From Syntrophales bacterium (GTDB taxonomy: Bacteria > Desulfobacterota > Syntrophia > Syntrophales > UBA8958): 64,000 nucleotides of DNA. The notes beneath the pieces are model-generated. The model saw only the letters and a list, made by a program, of their open reading frames with translations. It was not told the origin of the DNA and did not search any database. Numbering within the stretch: the first letter of the stretch is position 1; every line of letters starts with the position of its first letter. The stretch covers positions 44,451 to 108,450 of the forward strand of contig JAOACW010000006.1 of assembly GCA_026417625.1 (NCBI GenBank), written 5' to 3'. This document shows positions 25,701-32,868 of the stretch, piece after piece. Made by a program: the position numbers and the translations under genes.

Positions 25701-27127
25701 AAGAGAACTGCTTAAAGGCGGGATTGAATCCATTTCTATTTGAAATGGCAAACATTCGCGATCAGAACTCCTGGGTTCATATGAATGAACCCGAAGCAGC
25801 TACGGAAAAAGCCAAAGATCTGGTAAGGATGGCTGTGGCAAAAGCGCAGTATCTGAAGCCTTTGAAGCCAGGGCAGCTTACCATCAATCCGTCTGCGCTT
25901 ATCATTGGTGGTGGTTTGGCAGGTATTACAGTAGCACTGTCCCTGGCTGAGCAGGGATTCAGGTCGTATATTGTGGAGAAGGAACCTCTCCTCGGAGGAA
26001 ATTACAGAAGACTTCACTACACCCTAGAAGGGTTGGATGTCCAGGCTCATTTAAAAGAGCTTTTAGATAAGGTAAAGAGCAACGAAAAAATACGGGTTTA
26101 TACAGGAGCAACCATTGAAAAGATAGAGGGATTCATTGGGAATTACAAGACGACAGTGAAACTCCGGGATGGTGAAGATACGTTTGAACACGGTGTCGTT
26201 ATCGTGGCCACAGGTGCGTATGAAAATAAGCCTGTGGAATATATGTACGGACAATCACCGAATGTGTTTACTCAGAGGGAACTAGAAGAGCTCATAGCCA
26301 GTGGTGACGAGCGGATAGCAAAGGCGAGTAGAGTTGTTATGATTCAGTGTGTTGGTTCCCGAACAAAGGAAAGGCCGTACTGTAGCAGGTACTGTTGTTC
26401 GGAGGCGATAAAGAACGCTTTGAAACTGAAGGAAATTGACCCCTCGCGGGAAATAACCATCATTTACCGGGACATCCGCACCTTTGGTTTAAAAGAGGAT
26501 TACTACCGAAAGGCCAGGGAATGGGATGTCCGTTTCATTCGTTACGATGAGGATAGAAAACCGGAAGTTTTGCAAAACGGGGGTAAACTATTAGTGAGGG
26601 TTTTTGATCCTGTGTTAGACGATACTGTAGAACTTCAGGCAGATATGTTGGTTTTGTCCGTTGGTGTAATCCCCAATCCTGACAATGAGAAGATAGGGAA
26701 GATGCTTAAAGTGCCCATCAACCAGGATGGTTTTTTCCTGGAGGCGCATGTGAAGCTCCGACCTGTAGATTTTGCCACAGATGGAGTATTTCTCTGCGGT
26801 ATGGCTCATTCCCCAAAACTCAGTGAGGATACGATAGTTCAGGCGAATGCCGCTGTTTCGAGGGCGTGCACCATACTGACTAAGGATTACATCGAAGCGG
26901 AAGGAAAAACTGCTTATGTGATAAAGGAACGTTGTTCTGGTTGTGGGCTTTGCGAGGTAAACTGCCCCTTCGGTGCCATAGCGGTTAACGAGGTGGAAGG
27001 TGTGGCGGAGGTCAACACGGTGTTGTGCAAGGGTTGTGGGGTGTGTTCGTCATCGTGCCGTATGAATGCCGTTGATTTAAATGGATTTACAAACGAGGAA
27101 ATTCTCGCCCAGATAGAGGCGCTGTAG
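22703..27127 (+). CDS. hdrA: HdrA-type flavoprotein with an inserted GltD/NfnB-like NADPH module
   Basis: A 1474-residue multidomain flavoprotein. Residues 15-20 (GSGIAG) start an HdrA-like FAD domain with the NDCSACILSPKLVEV signature, and NKCTGCGDCARVCPV lies near 109-122. From about 155 to 610 a GltD-like module is inserted: CKANCPTHISVQGY, two dinucleotide folds (VIGAGPAGL near 255, VIGGGNVAMDAVRTA near 385) and FAGGDVVTGPATV near 530. The HdrA domain then resumes at CLSCGICSECYQCVEVC. Near residue 924 a second, full HdrA begins (FVCHCGINIGGVV, SCSPRTHEPLFQ, IIGGGLAGIT) and ends with two 4Fe-4S motifs (CSGCGLCEVNC, CKGCGVCSSSC). HdrA is the bifurcating flavoprotein of HdrABC; the insertion suggests direct NADPH access. 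It leads the operon. Confidence 0.9.
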   Translation: MVPSKEKIGAVMVVGSGIAGIQASLDLANSGFKVYLVEREISIGGVMAQLDKTFPTNDCSACILSPKLVEVGRHPNVEILTRYTVKGVEGEAGRFKVKLQRAPRFVDLNKCTGCGDCARVCPVSVPSDFNEGLDERKAIYRHFPQAIPSGYAIDKLGTSPCKANCPTHISVQGYVALIAAGKFKEALKLIKKDNPFPVVCGRVCNHPCESACMRGKVDEPIDIMHLKRFVADLDLKDENRYIPEKKDYKGKRVAVIGAGPAGLTCAYYLAIEGYDVEVFEALPVAGGWMAVGIPDYRLPKDVLKAEIKVIEDLGVKIHLNTTVGKDVPFEKLRQEFDAIFIGCGTVRSAKLNIPGEDLEGVIHGVDYLKRINLGEKVYLGDRVAVIGGGNVAMDAVRTAIRTGSKDVFILYRRSRAEMPASPEEIEEALEEGVRMEFLVAPKRILGENGKVTGVECIRMELGEPDASGRRRPVEIPGSEFIVPCDALIPAIGQEADLDFIPADSGITINRWKNLEVDPVTFATSVPGVFAGGDVVTGPATVVKAVAAGKEAAISIDRYLRGEDIAAGRAKDWTKNIADKSDVSKVSKKPRTPFPHLKPEERKTNFKEVGLGFSEEQAIEEAKRCLSCGICSECYQCVEVCIAKAINHEDTFAEEVLEVGAIIAAPGFEVFDAQLRGEYGFGVYQNVVTSLQFERILSASGPYFGHVQRISDGREPRKVAFIQCVGSRDVSCGNSWCSSVCCMYATKEAIIGKEHVKDLEPTIFYMDIRAHGKDFDRFVNRAKEEYGIRYIRSIPSTIKELQQTKNLLVKYVQEDGTLVEEEFDMVVLSVGLTPPKEARELARALGIELEEHGFCATALDNPVKTSREGIFVCGAFGGPKDIPETVMEASSAAACAAGLLAEKRGTMVTEEEMPAEMDIRGIGPRTGVFVCHCGINIGGVVNVPEVVEYAKTLPNVVFAMENLFTCSQDTAVKMAEVIKEKNLTRVVVASCSPRTHEPLFQENCLKAGLNPFLFEMANIRDQNSWVHMNEPEAATEKAKDLVRMAVAKAQYLKPLKPGQLTINPSALIIGGGLAGITVALSLAEQGFRSYIVEKEPLLGGNYRRLHYTLEGLDVQAHLKELLDKVKSNEKIRVYTGATIEKIEGFIGNYKTTVKLRDGEDTFEHGVVIVATGAYENKPVEYMYGQSPNVFTQRELEELIASGDERIAKASRVVMIQCVGSRTKERPYCSRYCCSEAIKNALKLKEIDPSREITIIYRDIRTFGLKEDYYRKAREWDVRFIRYDEDRKPEVLQNGGKLLVRVFDPVLDDTVELQADMLVLSVGVIPNPDNEKIGKMLKVPINQDGFFLEAHVKLRPVDFATDGVFLCGMAHSPKLSEDTIVQANAAVSRACTILTKDYIEAEGKTAYVIKERCSGCGLCEVNCPFGAIAVNEVEGVAEVNTVLCKGCGVCSSSCRMNAVDLNGFTNEEILAQIEAL

Positions 27128-27143
27128 TTTGAGGAGAGCATAT

Positions 27144-27572
27144 ATGACGGGACGTAACAATTGGGAACCTAAGATTGTAGCTATAGTTTGTAATTGGTGT
27201 ACATACGCTGGTGCTGATCTTGCGGGAATAAGTCGTATTCAGTATCCGCCGAATGTGCGAATTGTTAGGACACCCTGTACGGGGCGGATAAATCCTTTTT
27301 ACATTGTAAAGGCGCTACAGCACGGTGCAGATGGGGTGCTGGTTTCGGGTTGCCATCCTGGAGAATGCCATTATATTACGGGTAATCTGTCGGCACGACG
27401 AAAATTCGTCATGCTTAAGCGATTTTTGAATTACATTGGAGTGGAAGAAGATCGCACAATTTTTACGTGGGTTTCAGCTTCGGAGGGTGAGAGGTTTGCG
27501 AAGGTTGTTCAAGGGGTAACTGAGCGTGTAAGGGCACTTGGGCCGGCGAGTAAACTTGTGAAAACCCTGTAG
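27144..27572 (+). CDS. flxD: MvhD/FlxD-type iron-sulfur electron-transfer subunit
   Basis: About 142 residues. Conserved cysteines (IVCNWCTYAGAD, VRTPCTGRI, VSGCHPGECHY) mark the MvhD family, a small 2Fe-2S protein that passes electrons between an electron-donating module and HdrA. It is called FlxD in bacterial Flx-Hdr clusters. ATG 27144 follows GAGGAG, 16 bases after the hdrA stop. An in-frame TTG at 27129 is less likely. Confidence 0.9.
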   Translation: MTGRNNWEPKIVAIVCNWCTYAGADLAGISRIQYPPNVRIVRTPCTGRINPFYIVKALQHGADGVLVSGCHPGECHYITGNLSARRKFVMLKRFLNYIGVEEDRTIFTWVSASEGERFAKVVQGVTERVRALGPASKLVKTL

Positions 27573-27605
27573 AAAAATGTTAATAAAGGTGAGGGTTCAT
27601 CGACC

Positions 27606-28613
27606 GTGGAAAAGATTGAGAAAAATTTAAAGGAAGAGGCGAGGAAGCTCCTGGAAGGTAAGCAGGTGGATGTGCTTATAGGTTATGAAATGGGGACTTT
27701 ACCACTTACGGCAACGCCCTGTTTCATTAGTTCACCTGATGAGGTGGATCGGTTAGTTTGGAATGCCCTCTGTGTTCACAATTTGGCCAAGTATGTTCAT
27801 GACGTTATTGCACAGCACAAAAAGGCTCAGAAGAGGGTAAAACCAGAGGACAGGAAGAAGAAAGTTGTTGGGGTTGTGGCAAAGGGGTGTACTTCTCGTT
27901 CTATTGTTCTTCATCTCCAGGAACGACAGTACACCAGGGACGAGGTGATTATACTCGGTGTTCCGTGTACGGGTTACATCGATAAAAGGAAGTTGGATCG
28001 TGCGTTGGATGGACAGGAATTGAGGGAGGGTTCGCTGAACGAGGATTACGTTCTGGTGTATACGAAGGCGGGGGAGAAGAGGTTGGTGTTGAAGGAGCTT
28101 TTGGCGGATAACTGTATTACCTGTCCTTTTAATAATCCTGTGATATACGATGTTATGCTTGGTGAAAAAGCGGTTCCCATGAACGTGGAAAGTGAGTATT
28201 TTCTTGTAGATGAATTCGCTAAACGTTCTACTGAAGATAGATGGGCGTACTTTACTAAGGAAATGGCCAAATGCATTCGTTGTTACGCTTGCCGACAGGC
28301 TTGCCCGTCATGCTATTGCCCAACGTGTTTTGTGGAGCAGAGTCAGCCTTACTGGGTAGGGATAAGTGATGATCCTTCTGATACTCAGGTCTTCCAGATC
28401 ATGAGGTTGTTCCACATGGTGGGCCGTTGTGTTGATTGTGGCTCTTGTGTTTCCGTATGTCCTATGGGTGTGGACCTAAGAACGTTTTTGAAGAAGTTGG
28501 ACAAAGATGTTTTTGAATTGTTTGGTAGCAGAGCGGGGTCTTCGATGGACGACCTTCCACCGCTCTCTCAATTCAGCGAACATGATTATGGTGATTTTAT
28601 ATTTAATCCATGA
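27606..28613 (+). CDS. Fe-S protein of the Flx-Hdr complex (FrhB-like N-terminus, dicluster C-terminus)
   Basis: A 335-residue cytoplasmic protein. The N-terminal half resembles the F420-hydrogenase/dehydrogenase beta family (GVVAKGCTSRSIVLHLQ, LGVPCTGYIDKRKL, NCITCPFNNPVIYD). The C-terminal half has two cysteine sets of 4Fe-4S type: CIRCYACRQACPSCYCPTC near 223 and CVDCGSCVSVCPMGV near 280. It occupies the place of the FlxC Fe-S subunit in FlxABCD-HdrABC clusters and would carry electrons between FlxA/FlxB and MvhD/HdrA. That subunit name is by position, so I leave the symbol blank. GTG 27606 is preceded by GGTGAGG. Confidence 0.75.
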   Translation: MEKIEKNLKEEARKLLEGKQVDVLIGYEMGTLPLTATPCFISSPDEVDRLVWNALCVHNLAKYVHDVIAQHKKAQKRVKPEDRKKKVVGVVAKGCTSRSIVLHLQERQYTRDEVIILGVPCTGYIDKRKLDRALDGQELREGSLNEDYVLVYTKAGEKRLVLKELLADNCITCPFNNPVIYDVMLGEKAVPMNVESEYFLVDEFAKRSTEDRWAYFTKEMAKCIRCYACRQACPSCYCPTCFVEQSQPYWVGISDDPSDTQVFQIMRLFHMVGRCVDCGSCVSVCPMGVDLRTFLKKLDKDVFELFGSRAGSSMDDLPPLSQFSEHDYGDFIFNP

Positions 28614-28640
28614 AAAGTAAAGGTTTTTGCAGGAGAAGTT

Positions 28641-29180
28641 ATGGAAAGCTTTCTCGAGAGGGTTAATAAGAGAATTGATGGTGTTCCCATTCAGAGGTGT
28701 TTTCACTGTCGTAAGTGCACGGCGGGATGTCCACTTGCCTTTGCAATGGAGTACAATCCCAATCGGGTGATCAAGATGATTCAGATGGGATTGGAGGATG
28801 AGGTGCTGAATAGTTCTACCATATGGCTTTGCGCCTCCTGCGAGACGTGCATTACCCGTTGCCCTAATGAGGTGGATATAGCTCGTATGATGGATGTACT
28901 TAGGGAGATGGCCATTGAAAGGGGAGTACCCGTGCGGGAGAAGAAGATTCTTGCGTTTCATCAGGCTTTTTTGAACAGTATCAAGTCAAGGGGAAGAATA
29001 AACGAGCCCTTCATGATAATGGATTATAAGTTGAGATCGGGAGATCTGTTTTCGGATATGGCGATGGGAGTAAGCATGTTTTTGAAGGGGAAGTTGGCGC
29101 TTATTTCTCCTAAGACGAGGGACATTGCGTCTGTGCGACGCATATTTGAGAAAACGGGAAGAAAGTCAACCGTTAATTAA
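28641..29180 (+). CDS. hdrC: Heterodisulfide reductase subunit C
   Basis: Two-cluster ferredoxin subunit, 179 residues. CFHCRKCTAGCPL (about residue 20-32) and CASCETCITRCPNEVDIARMM (near 69-89) are the two 4Fe-4S motifs of HdrC. It wires HdrA to the catalytic HdrB encoded next. A strong SD (AGGAGAAG) precedes the ATG. It belongs to the same operon, 27 bases after the Fe-S gene. Confidence 0.93.
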   Translation: MESFLERVNKRIDGVPIQRCFHCRKCTAGCPLAFAMEYNPNRVIKMIQMGLEDEVLNSSTIWLCASCETCITRCPNEVDIARMMDVLREMAIERGVPVREKKILAFHQAFLNSIKSRGRINEPFMIMDYKLRSGDLFSDMAMGVSMFLKGKLALISPKTRDIASVRRIFEKTGRKSTVN

Positions 29181-29208
29181 TAAATCCTGGTTATCAAGGA
29201 GGAGAGAG

Positions 29209-30060
29209 TTGGTTATTTCATATTATCCAGGATGTTCGCTTCATGGAACGGCCAAAGAGTATGAACAATCAGTAAAATCAGTGAGTGCGGCTCTCGGGAT
29301 AGGTTTGCAGGAAGTAGAGGATTGGTCATGTTGTGGAGCTACTTCAGCGCATTCCACAAATTTTGATCTCTCTATTGCGCTTCCGGCTAGGAACCTTGTA
29401 CTTGTGGAATCCGCAGCGGTTAAGGAGGTTATGGTACCTTGTGCGGCGTGTTTCAACCGTTTCAAGAGTGCTCAATACTATCTATCGAAAAGTGATACTT
29501 TGAAAAGACGTACGGAAGAGGCAATAGGGAGACCTTATCGTGGGGAGGCGGTGGTAAGACATCCTCTCGAGATATTCTATAAGGACGTGGGGTTAGATGC
29601 ACTGGCTGGTAAAGTAACGAAGAAACTTGTAGGCCTTAAACCTGTTTCTTATTACGGTTGTTTACTTTTACGACCCCCGAAGGTATGTCAGTTTGATGAT
29701 CCTGAGAATCCGTACATGATGGATGAAATCCTTCAAGTTCTGGGAGCGGACGTGAAAAAATGGTCGTACAAGACAGATTGCTGTGGTGGAAGTCTCACCA
29801 TAAGCAGGGTGGATGTTGTTGGCCGTCTGGTAAATAAACTTATGACTATGGCGCGCGAGGCAGGCGCAAATTGCATCGTTACTGCATGTCCTGTTTGTAT
29901 GGCAAATCTCGACACTCGATCTGGGGAAACAGTGAGACTGCCCGTTTTTTATTTCACGGAATTGATGGCATTGGCCTTTGGGCTAAGTGGACCTGTGAAT
30001 TGGTTTAGGATGCACAATATAGATCCCGAGCCTCTTCTGGGAGGATTGGGAATCGTGTAA
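29209..30060 (+). CDS. hdrB: Heterodisulfide reductase subunit B
   Basis: Catalytic subunit with two CCG domains that bind non-cubane 4Fe-4S clusters. About 283 residues. The motifs are SYYPGCSLHG, WSCCGATSAH and VPCAACFNRF in the first half, then YYGCLLLRPPKV, TDCCGGS and TACPVCMAN in the second. The reading frame extends upstream into hdrC, but TTG 29209 has AAGGAGGAG at correct spacing and starts the conserved sequence. In bacteria without coenzyme M and B the substrate is unknown; a DsrC-like or other protein thiol/disulfide has been proposed for Flx-Hdr systems. Confidence 0.93.
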   Translation: MVISYYPGCSLHGTAKEYEQSVKSVSAALGIGLQEVEDWSCCGATSAHSTNFDLSIALPARNLVLVESAAVKEVMVPCAACFNRFKSAQYYLSKSDTLKRRTEEAIGRPYRGEAVVRHPLEIFYKDVGLDALAGKVTKKLVGLKPVSYYGCLLLRPPKVCQFDDPENPYMMDEILQVLGADVKKWSYKTDCCGGSLTISRVDVVGRLVNKLMTMAREAGANCIVTACPVCMANLDTRSGETVRLPVFYFTELMALAFGLSGPVNWFRMHNIDPEPLLGGLGIV

Positions 30061-30115
30061 GTAATTCTGGGGTCTAACTCCAGAGGCAATAAAAAAATAA
30101 GGGCTGAAGGCGGAT

Positions 30116-31156
30116 ATGAAAAGACGAGTAGTAAAAAAAGATGCCCTGGTTGGGATTGCGAAGAGGATTTCTGAGAGTGTCGTTGTTTATACCCCGGTTT
30201 TGGTAGAGGGGGACGTGCTTTTCAAGGCGCTTGAGAAAGGGGACGAACCTCTTTTGGGTTATGCAAACAGTAAGAATGCTCCAAAGAATTTTTTCTTCCC
30301 CCGTTCGGAGATCATGTTGCGTTTTACAAGAACACCCAAGGGGTTGGTGTTGACCCATGAAGAAATAACCTCACAGGAGGGTGTCTTGTTTGGGGCGAGA
30401 CCCTGTGATACTAGGAGTTTTATCCTTTTGGACATGCTTTTCGATCAGGAGAAATATAAAGATCCCTATTATATAGCGAAAAGGCAGAGAACTACGGTGG
30501 TTAGTTTGGCCTGTGCTAACCCTCCCTACGCCACTTGTTTCTGTACCTCCGTTGGAGGCCATCCTGTTGATAGTCAAGGTGCAGATGTACTTATTACTGA
30601 TGTTGGTGGTGAATATCTGGTTGAGTTTCTGACACCGAAAGGAGAAGCTCTGGTAAAGTACTTTGGGGAGGTGGAAGCTGATGAGTCGGTGGAAGAGAAA
30701 AAAAAGAAAGTATCTGAGGAAGCTGAAAAGGCTTTAGCTAAAAAACTCGCCGTTGATGGTTTGAAGGAAAAACTGGACAGGAACTTCCACAGTCCATTCT
30801 GGGACGATGTGCACAAGAGATGTTTGGCCTGTGGAACATGTACGTACCTATGTCCTACCTGTCATTGTTTCGACATCAGAGACGAGGTTAAGTACGATGA
30901 TGGTAGGAGATTGCGTAACTGGGATTCCTGTATGTTTCCTTTATTTACGCAGGAGACCTCTGGTCATAATCCCCGGCCGACCCAGAGAGAGAGATGGCGA
31001 CAGAGGGTGATGCACAAGTTTAGTTACTATCCCGAGAACTTTGGCGCCATAGCCTGTGTGGGTTGCGGTCGGTGTGTGATGTACTGCCCTGTTAACATTG
31101 ATATACGCAAGATTGTAGAAGATGCAGCCCGCTTGTTTAGCAATACGTCCCCATAA
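30116..31156 (+). CDS. flxB: FlxB-like 4Fe-4S dicluster subunit (AsrA/HydB family)
   Basis: A 346-residue protein of the sulfite-reductase-A/hydrogenase-beta type. The N-terminal part contains ARPCDTRSFILLD and ATCFCTSVGGHP, typical of this family. The C-terminal ferredoxin-like part has CLACGTCTYLCPTCHC near 240 and CVGCGRCVMYCPVNIDIRKI near 318. It usually pairs with an AsrB/FlxA flavoprotein, which is the next gene, 12 bases on. It would shuttle electrons from NAD(H)-bound FAD toward the Fe-S and Hdr subunits. Confidence 0.88.
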   Translation: MKRRVVKKDALVGIAKRISESVVVYTPVLVEGDVLFKALEKGDEPLLGYANSKNAPKNFFFPRSEIMLRFTRTPKGLVLTHEEITSQEGVLFGARPCDTRSFILLDMLFDQEKYKDPYYIAKRQRTTVVSLACANPPYATCFCTSVGGHPVDSQGADVLITDVGGEYLVEFLTPKGEALVKYFGEVEADESVEEKKKKVSEEAEKALAKKLAVDGLKEKLDRNFHSPFWDDVHKRCLACGTCTYLCPTCHCFDIRDEVKYDDGRRLRNWDSCMFPLFTQETSGHNPRPTQRERWRQRVMHKFSYYPENFGAIACVGCGRCVMYCPVNIDIRKIVEDAARLFSNTSP

Positions 31157-31168
31157 GAGGAGATGAAG

Positions 31169-32008
31169 ATGGAGAATCCTTATCTGTCATATCCGGTTGA
31201 AGTGGTGAAGATCATAACGGAAGTGGACACCAAGGACATTAAAACCTTCCGTATGGTTTTCCTCAACAAAGAGGATGAGGAAAAATTCCGCTATTTGCCA
31301 GGACAGTTTGCAGAGTTATCAGTGTTTGGGAAAGGTGAATGTCCAATTGGAATAGCTTCCTCCCCTACGCAGAAAGGTTATGTAGAATTTACCGTTCAGA
31401 AAGCTGGTGTAGTGACCACGGCATTGCACGAAATGGAGGAAGGAACCAGAATGGGGATCAGAGGACCTCTTGGACATCCCTGGCCCCTTGAGTATCTTGA
31501 GGGGAAGAATGTTGTAGTTGTGGGAGGTGGTTTCGCATTTACCACTCTTCGATCTCTTTTGAATTATATGATTTATGAAGAGAACAGACCAAAATTTGGG
31601 AAGATCACAGTTATATACGGAGCCCGCACGCCGGGATTGCTGCTTTACAAAGAGGAATTAAAGCAGTGGTCCGAGCGGGGAGATATCGAGATGAACATTA
31701 CTGTTGACAAAGGTGATGCAACCTGGACGGGAAGGGAAGGTTTTGTGCCCACGATATGTAAGGAAGTGGCCCCCAGTCCAGAAAATGCAGTTGCTGTTAT
31801 TTGTGGTCCGCCCATTATGATTCGCTTCACCTTGCCCGTTTTCTTAGATCTAGGTTTTTCCAAGGAGAATATTTTTACATCTCTTGAAATGAGGATGAAA
31901 TGTGGTATTGGTAAATGCGGGCGTTGTAATGTGGGCAGCAAATACATATGTAAGGATGGGCCAGTTTTCTCTTTTGCTGAACTTGATAGACTGACACGCG
32001 ATTATTGA
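31169..32008 (+). CDS. flxA: FlxA, FAD/NAD-binding oxidoreductase subunit
   Basis: About 279 residues of ferredoxin-NADP reductase fold. The FAD-binding barrel carries LPGQFAELSVFG and IASSPTQKGYVEFTV, and the nucleotide domain has VVVGGGFAFTTLRSLL and CGPPIMIRF. The C-terminal 2Fe-2S-type cysteines are CGIGKCGRCNVGSKYIC. This is the AsrB/HydG family; in FlxABCD-HdrABC it is the NADH-oxidising entry point. GAGGAG lies six bases before ATG 31169; an ATG at 31163 touches the SD and is less likely. Confidence 0.9.
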   Translation: MENPYLSYPVEVVKIITEVDTKDIKTFRMVFLNKEDEEKFRYLPGQFAELSVFGKGECPIGIASSPTQKGYVEFTVQKAGVVTTALHEMEEGTRMGIRGPLGHPWPLEYLEGKNVVVVGGGFAFTTLRSLLNYMIYEENRPKFGKITVIYGARTPGLLLYKEELKQWSERGDIEMNITVDKGDATWTGREGFVPTICKEVAPSPENAVAVICGPPIMIRFTLPVFLDLGFSKENIFTSLEMRMKCGIGKCGRCNVGSKYICKDGPVFSFAELDRLTRDY

Positions 32009-32031
32009 TCAATCAAAATTGGGAGAGTTAC

Positions 32032-32868
32032 ATGCCGAAGATTGTTGCCAAAAAGATATTGGCTGAGACGATAGTGCGTATGGATGTTGAAGCCCCCGAG
32101 ATTGCCAGACGACGTAAAGCGGGGCAATTTGTCGTTTTGAGGCTCCACGAAAAGGGTGAGCGTATACCACTCACGATTGTGGATTCCGATTATGAGAAGG
32201 GGACGATAACGTTGATATTCCAGGTGGTGGGCAAGACAACTGCAGAGCTAGCTATGCTTGATGAAGGATCGGAGATAAAGGACCTTTTGGGACCATTGGG
32301 TCATCCCACAGAGATAGAGCCATTTGGACGTGTCATCTGTGTGGGAGGGGGGGTAGGCGTTGGTGTTATATATCCGATCACGAAGGCCCTTAAGGAGGAA
32401 GGTAATTACGTGATTTCTATAATAGGTGCGAGAACTAGGGATCTCATAATTCTGGAGCGAGAGATTGGTGTTCTGAGTGATGAGTTTGTGGTCTGTACCG
32501 ATGATGGTAGTTATGGATTTAAGGGGTTTGTAACGCAGGCATTAGAGGGTATTTTGCGCGAAGATGGCAATATTGATCGTGTGTTTGCCGTTGGACCCGT
32601 GCCCATGATGAGGGCTGTAGCAGACGTTACACGACCGTATAACATCAAGACCATAGTTAGCCTCAACCCTATTATGGTGGATGCTACTGGTATGTGTGGC
32701 GCTTGTCGTGTTTCCATTGGTGGAAAGACAAAATTTGCCTGTGTTGACGGACCGGAATTTGATGGCCATGAGGTGGACTTTGATCTTCTCATGAAACGTC
32801 TAAAGATTTACGTGAAGGAGGAGGCAGTTGCCTACGAAAGACACAAGTGTGGTTTCCATGGAAGCTGA
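32032..32868 (+). CDS. nfnA: NfnA: NAD-binding subunit of NADH-dependent reduced ferredoxin:NADP oxidoreductase
   Basis: About 278 residues, again FNR-like: GQFVVLRLHEKGERIPLTI, ICVGGGVGVGVIYPI, AVGPVPMMRAV and the 2Fe-2S ligands CGACRVSIGGKTKFACVDG. Together with NfnB it forms the soluble NfnAB complex, which bifurcates electrons from two NADPH to ferredoxin and NAD, or confurcates in reverse. It is also called sulfide dehydrogenase subunit beta. ATG 32032 follows GGGAGAG. It overlaps nfnB by 41 bases, so the subunits are probably translated together. Confidence 0.92.
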   Translation: MPKIVAKKILAETIVRMDVEAPEIARRRKAGQFVVLRLHEKGERIPLTIVDSDYEKGTITLIFQVVGKTTAELAMLDEGSEIKDLLGPLGHPTEIEPFGRVICVGGGVGVGVIYPITKALKEEGNYVISIIGARTRDLIILEREIGVLSDEFVVCTDDGSYGFKGFVTQALEGILREDGNIDRVFAVGPVPMMRAVADVTRPYNIKTIVSLNPIMVDATGMCGACRVSIGGKTKFACVDGPEFDGHEVDFDLLMKRLKIYVKEEAVAYERHKCGFHGS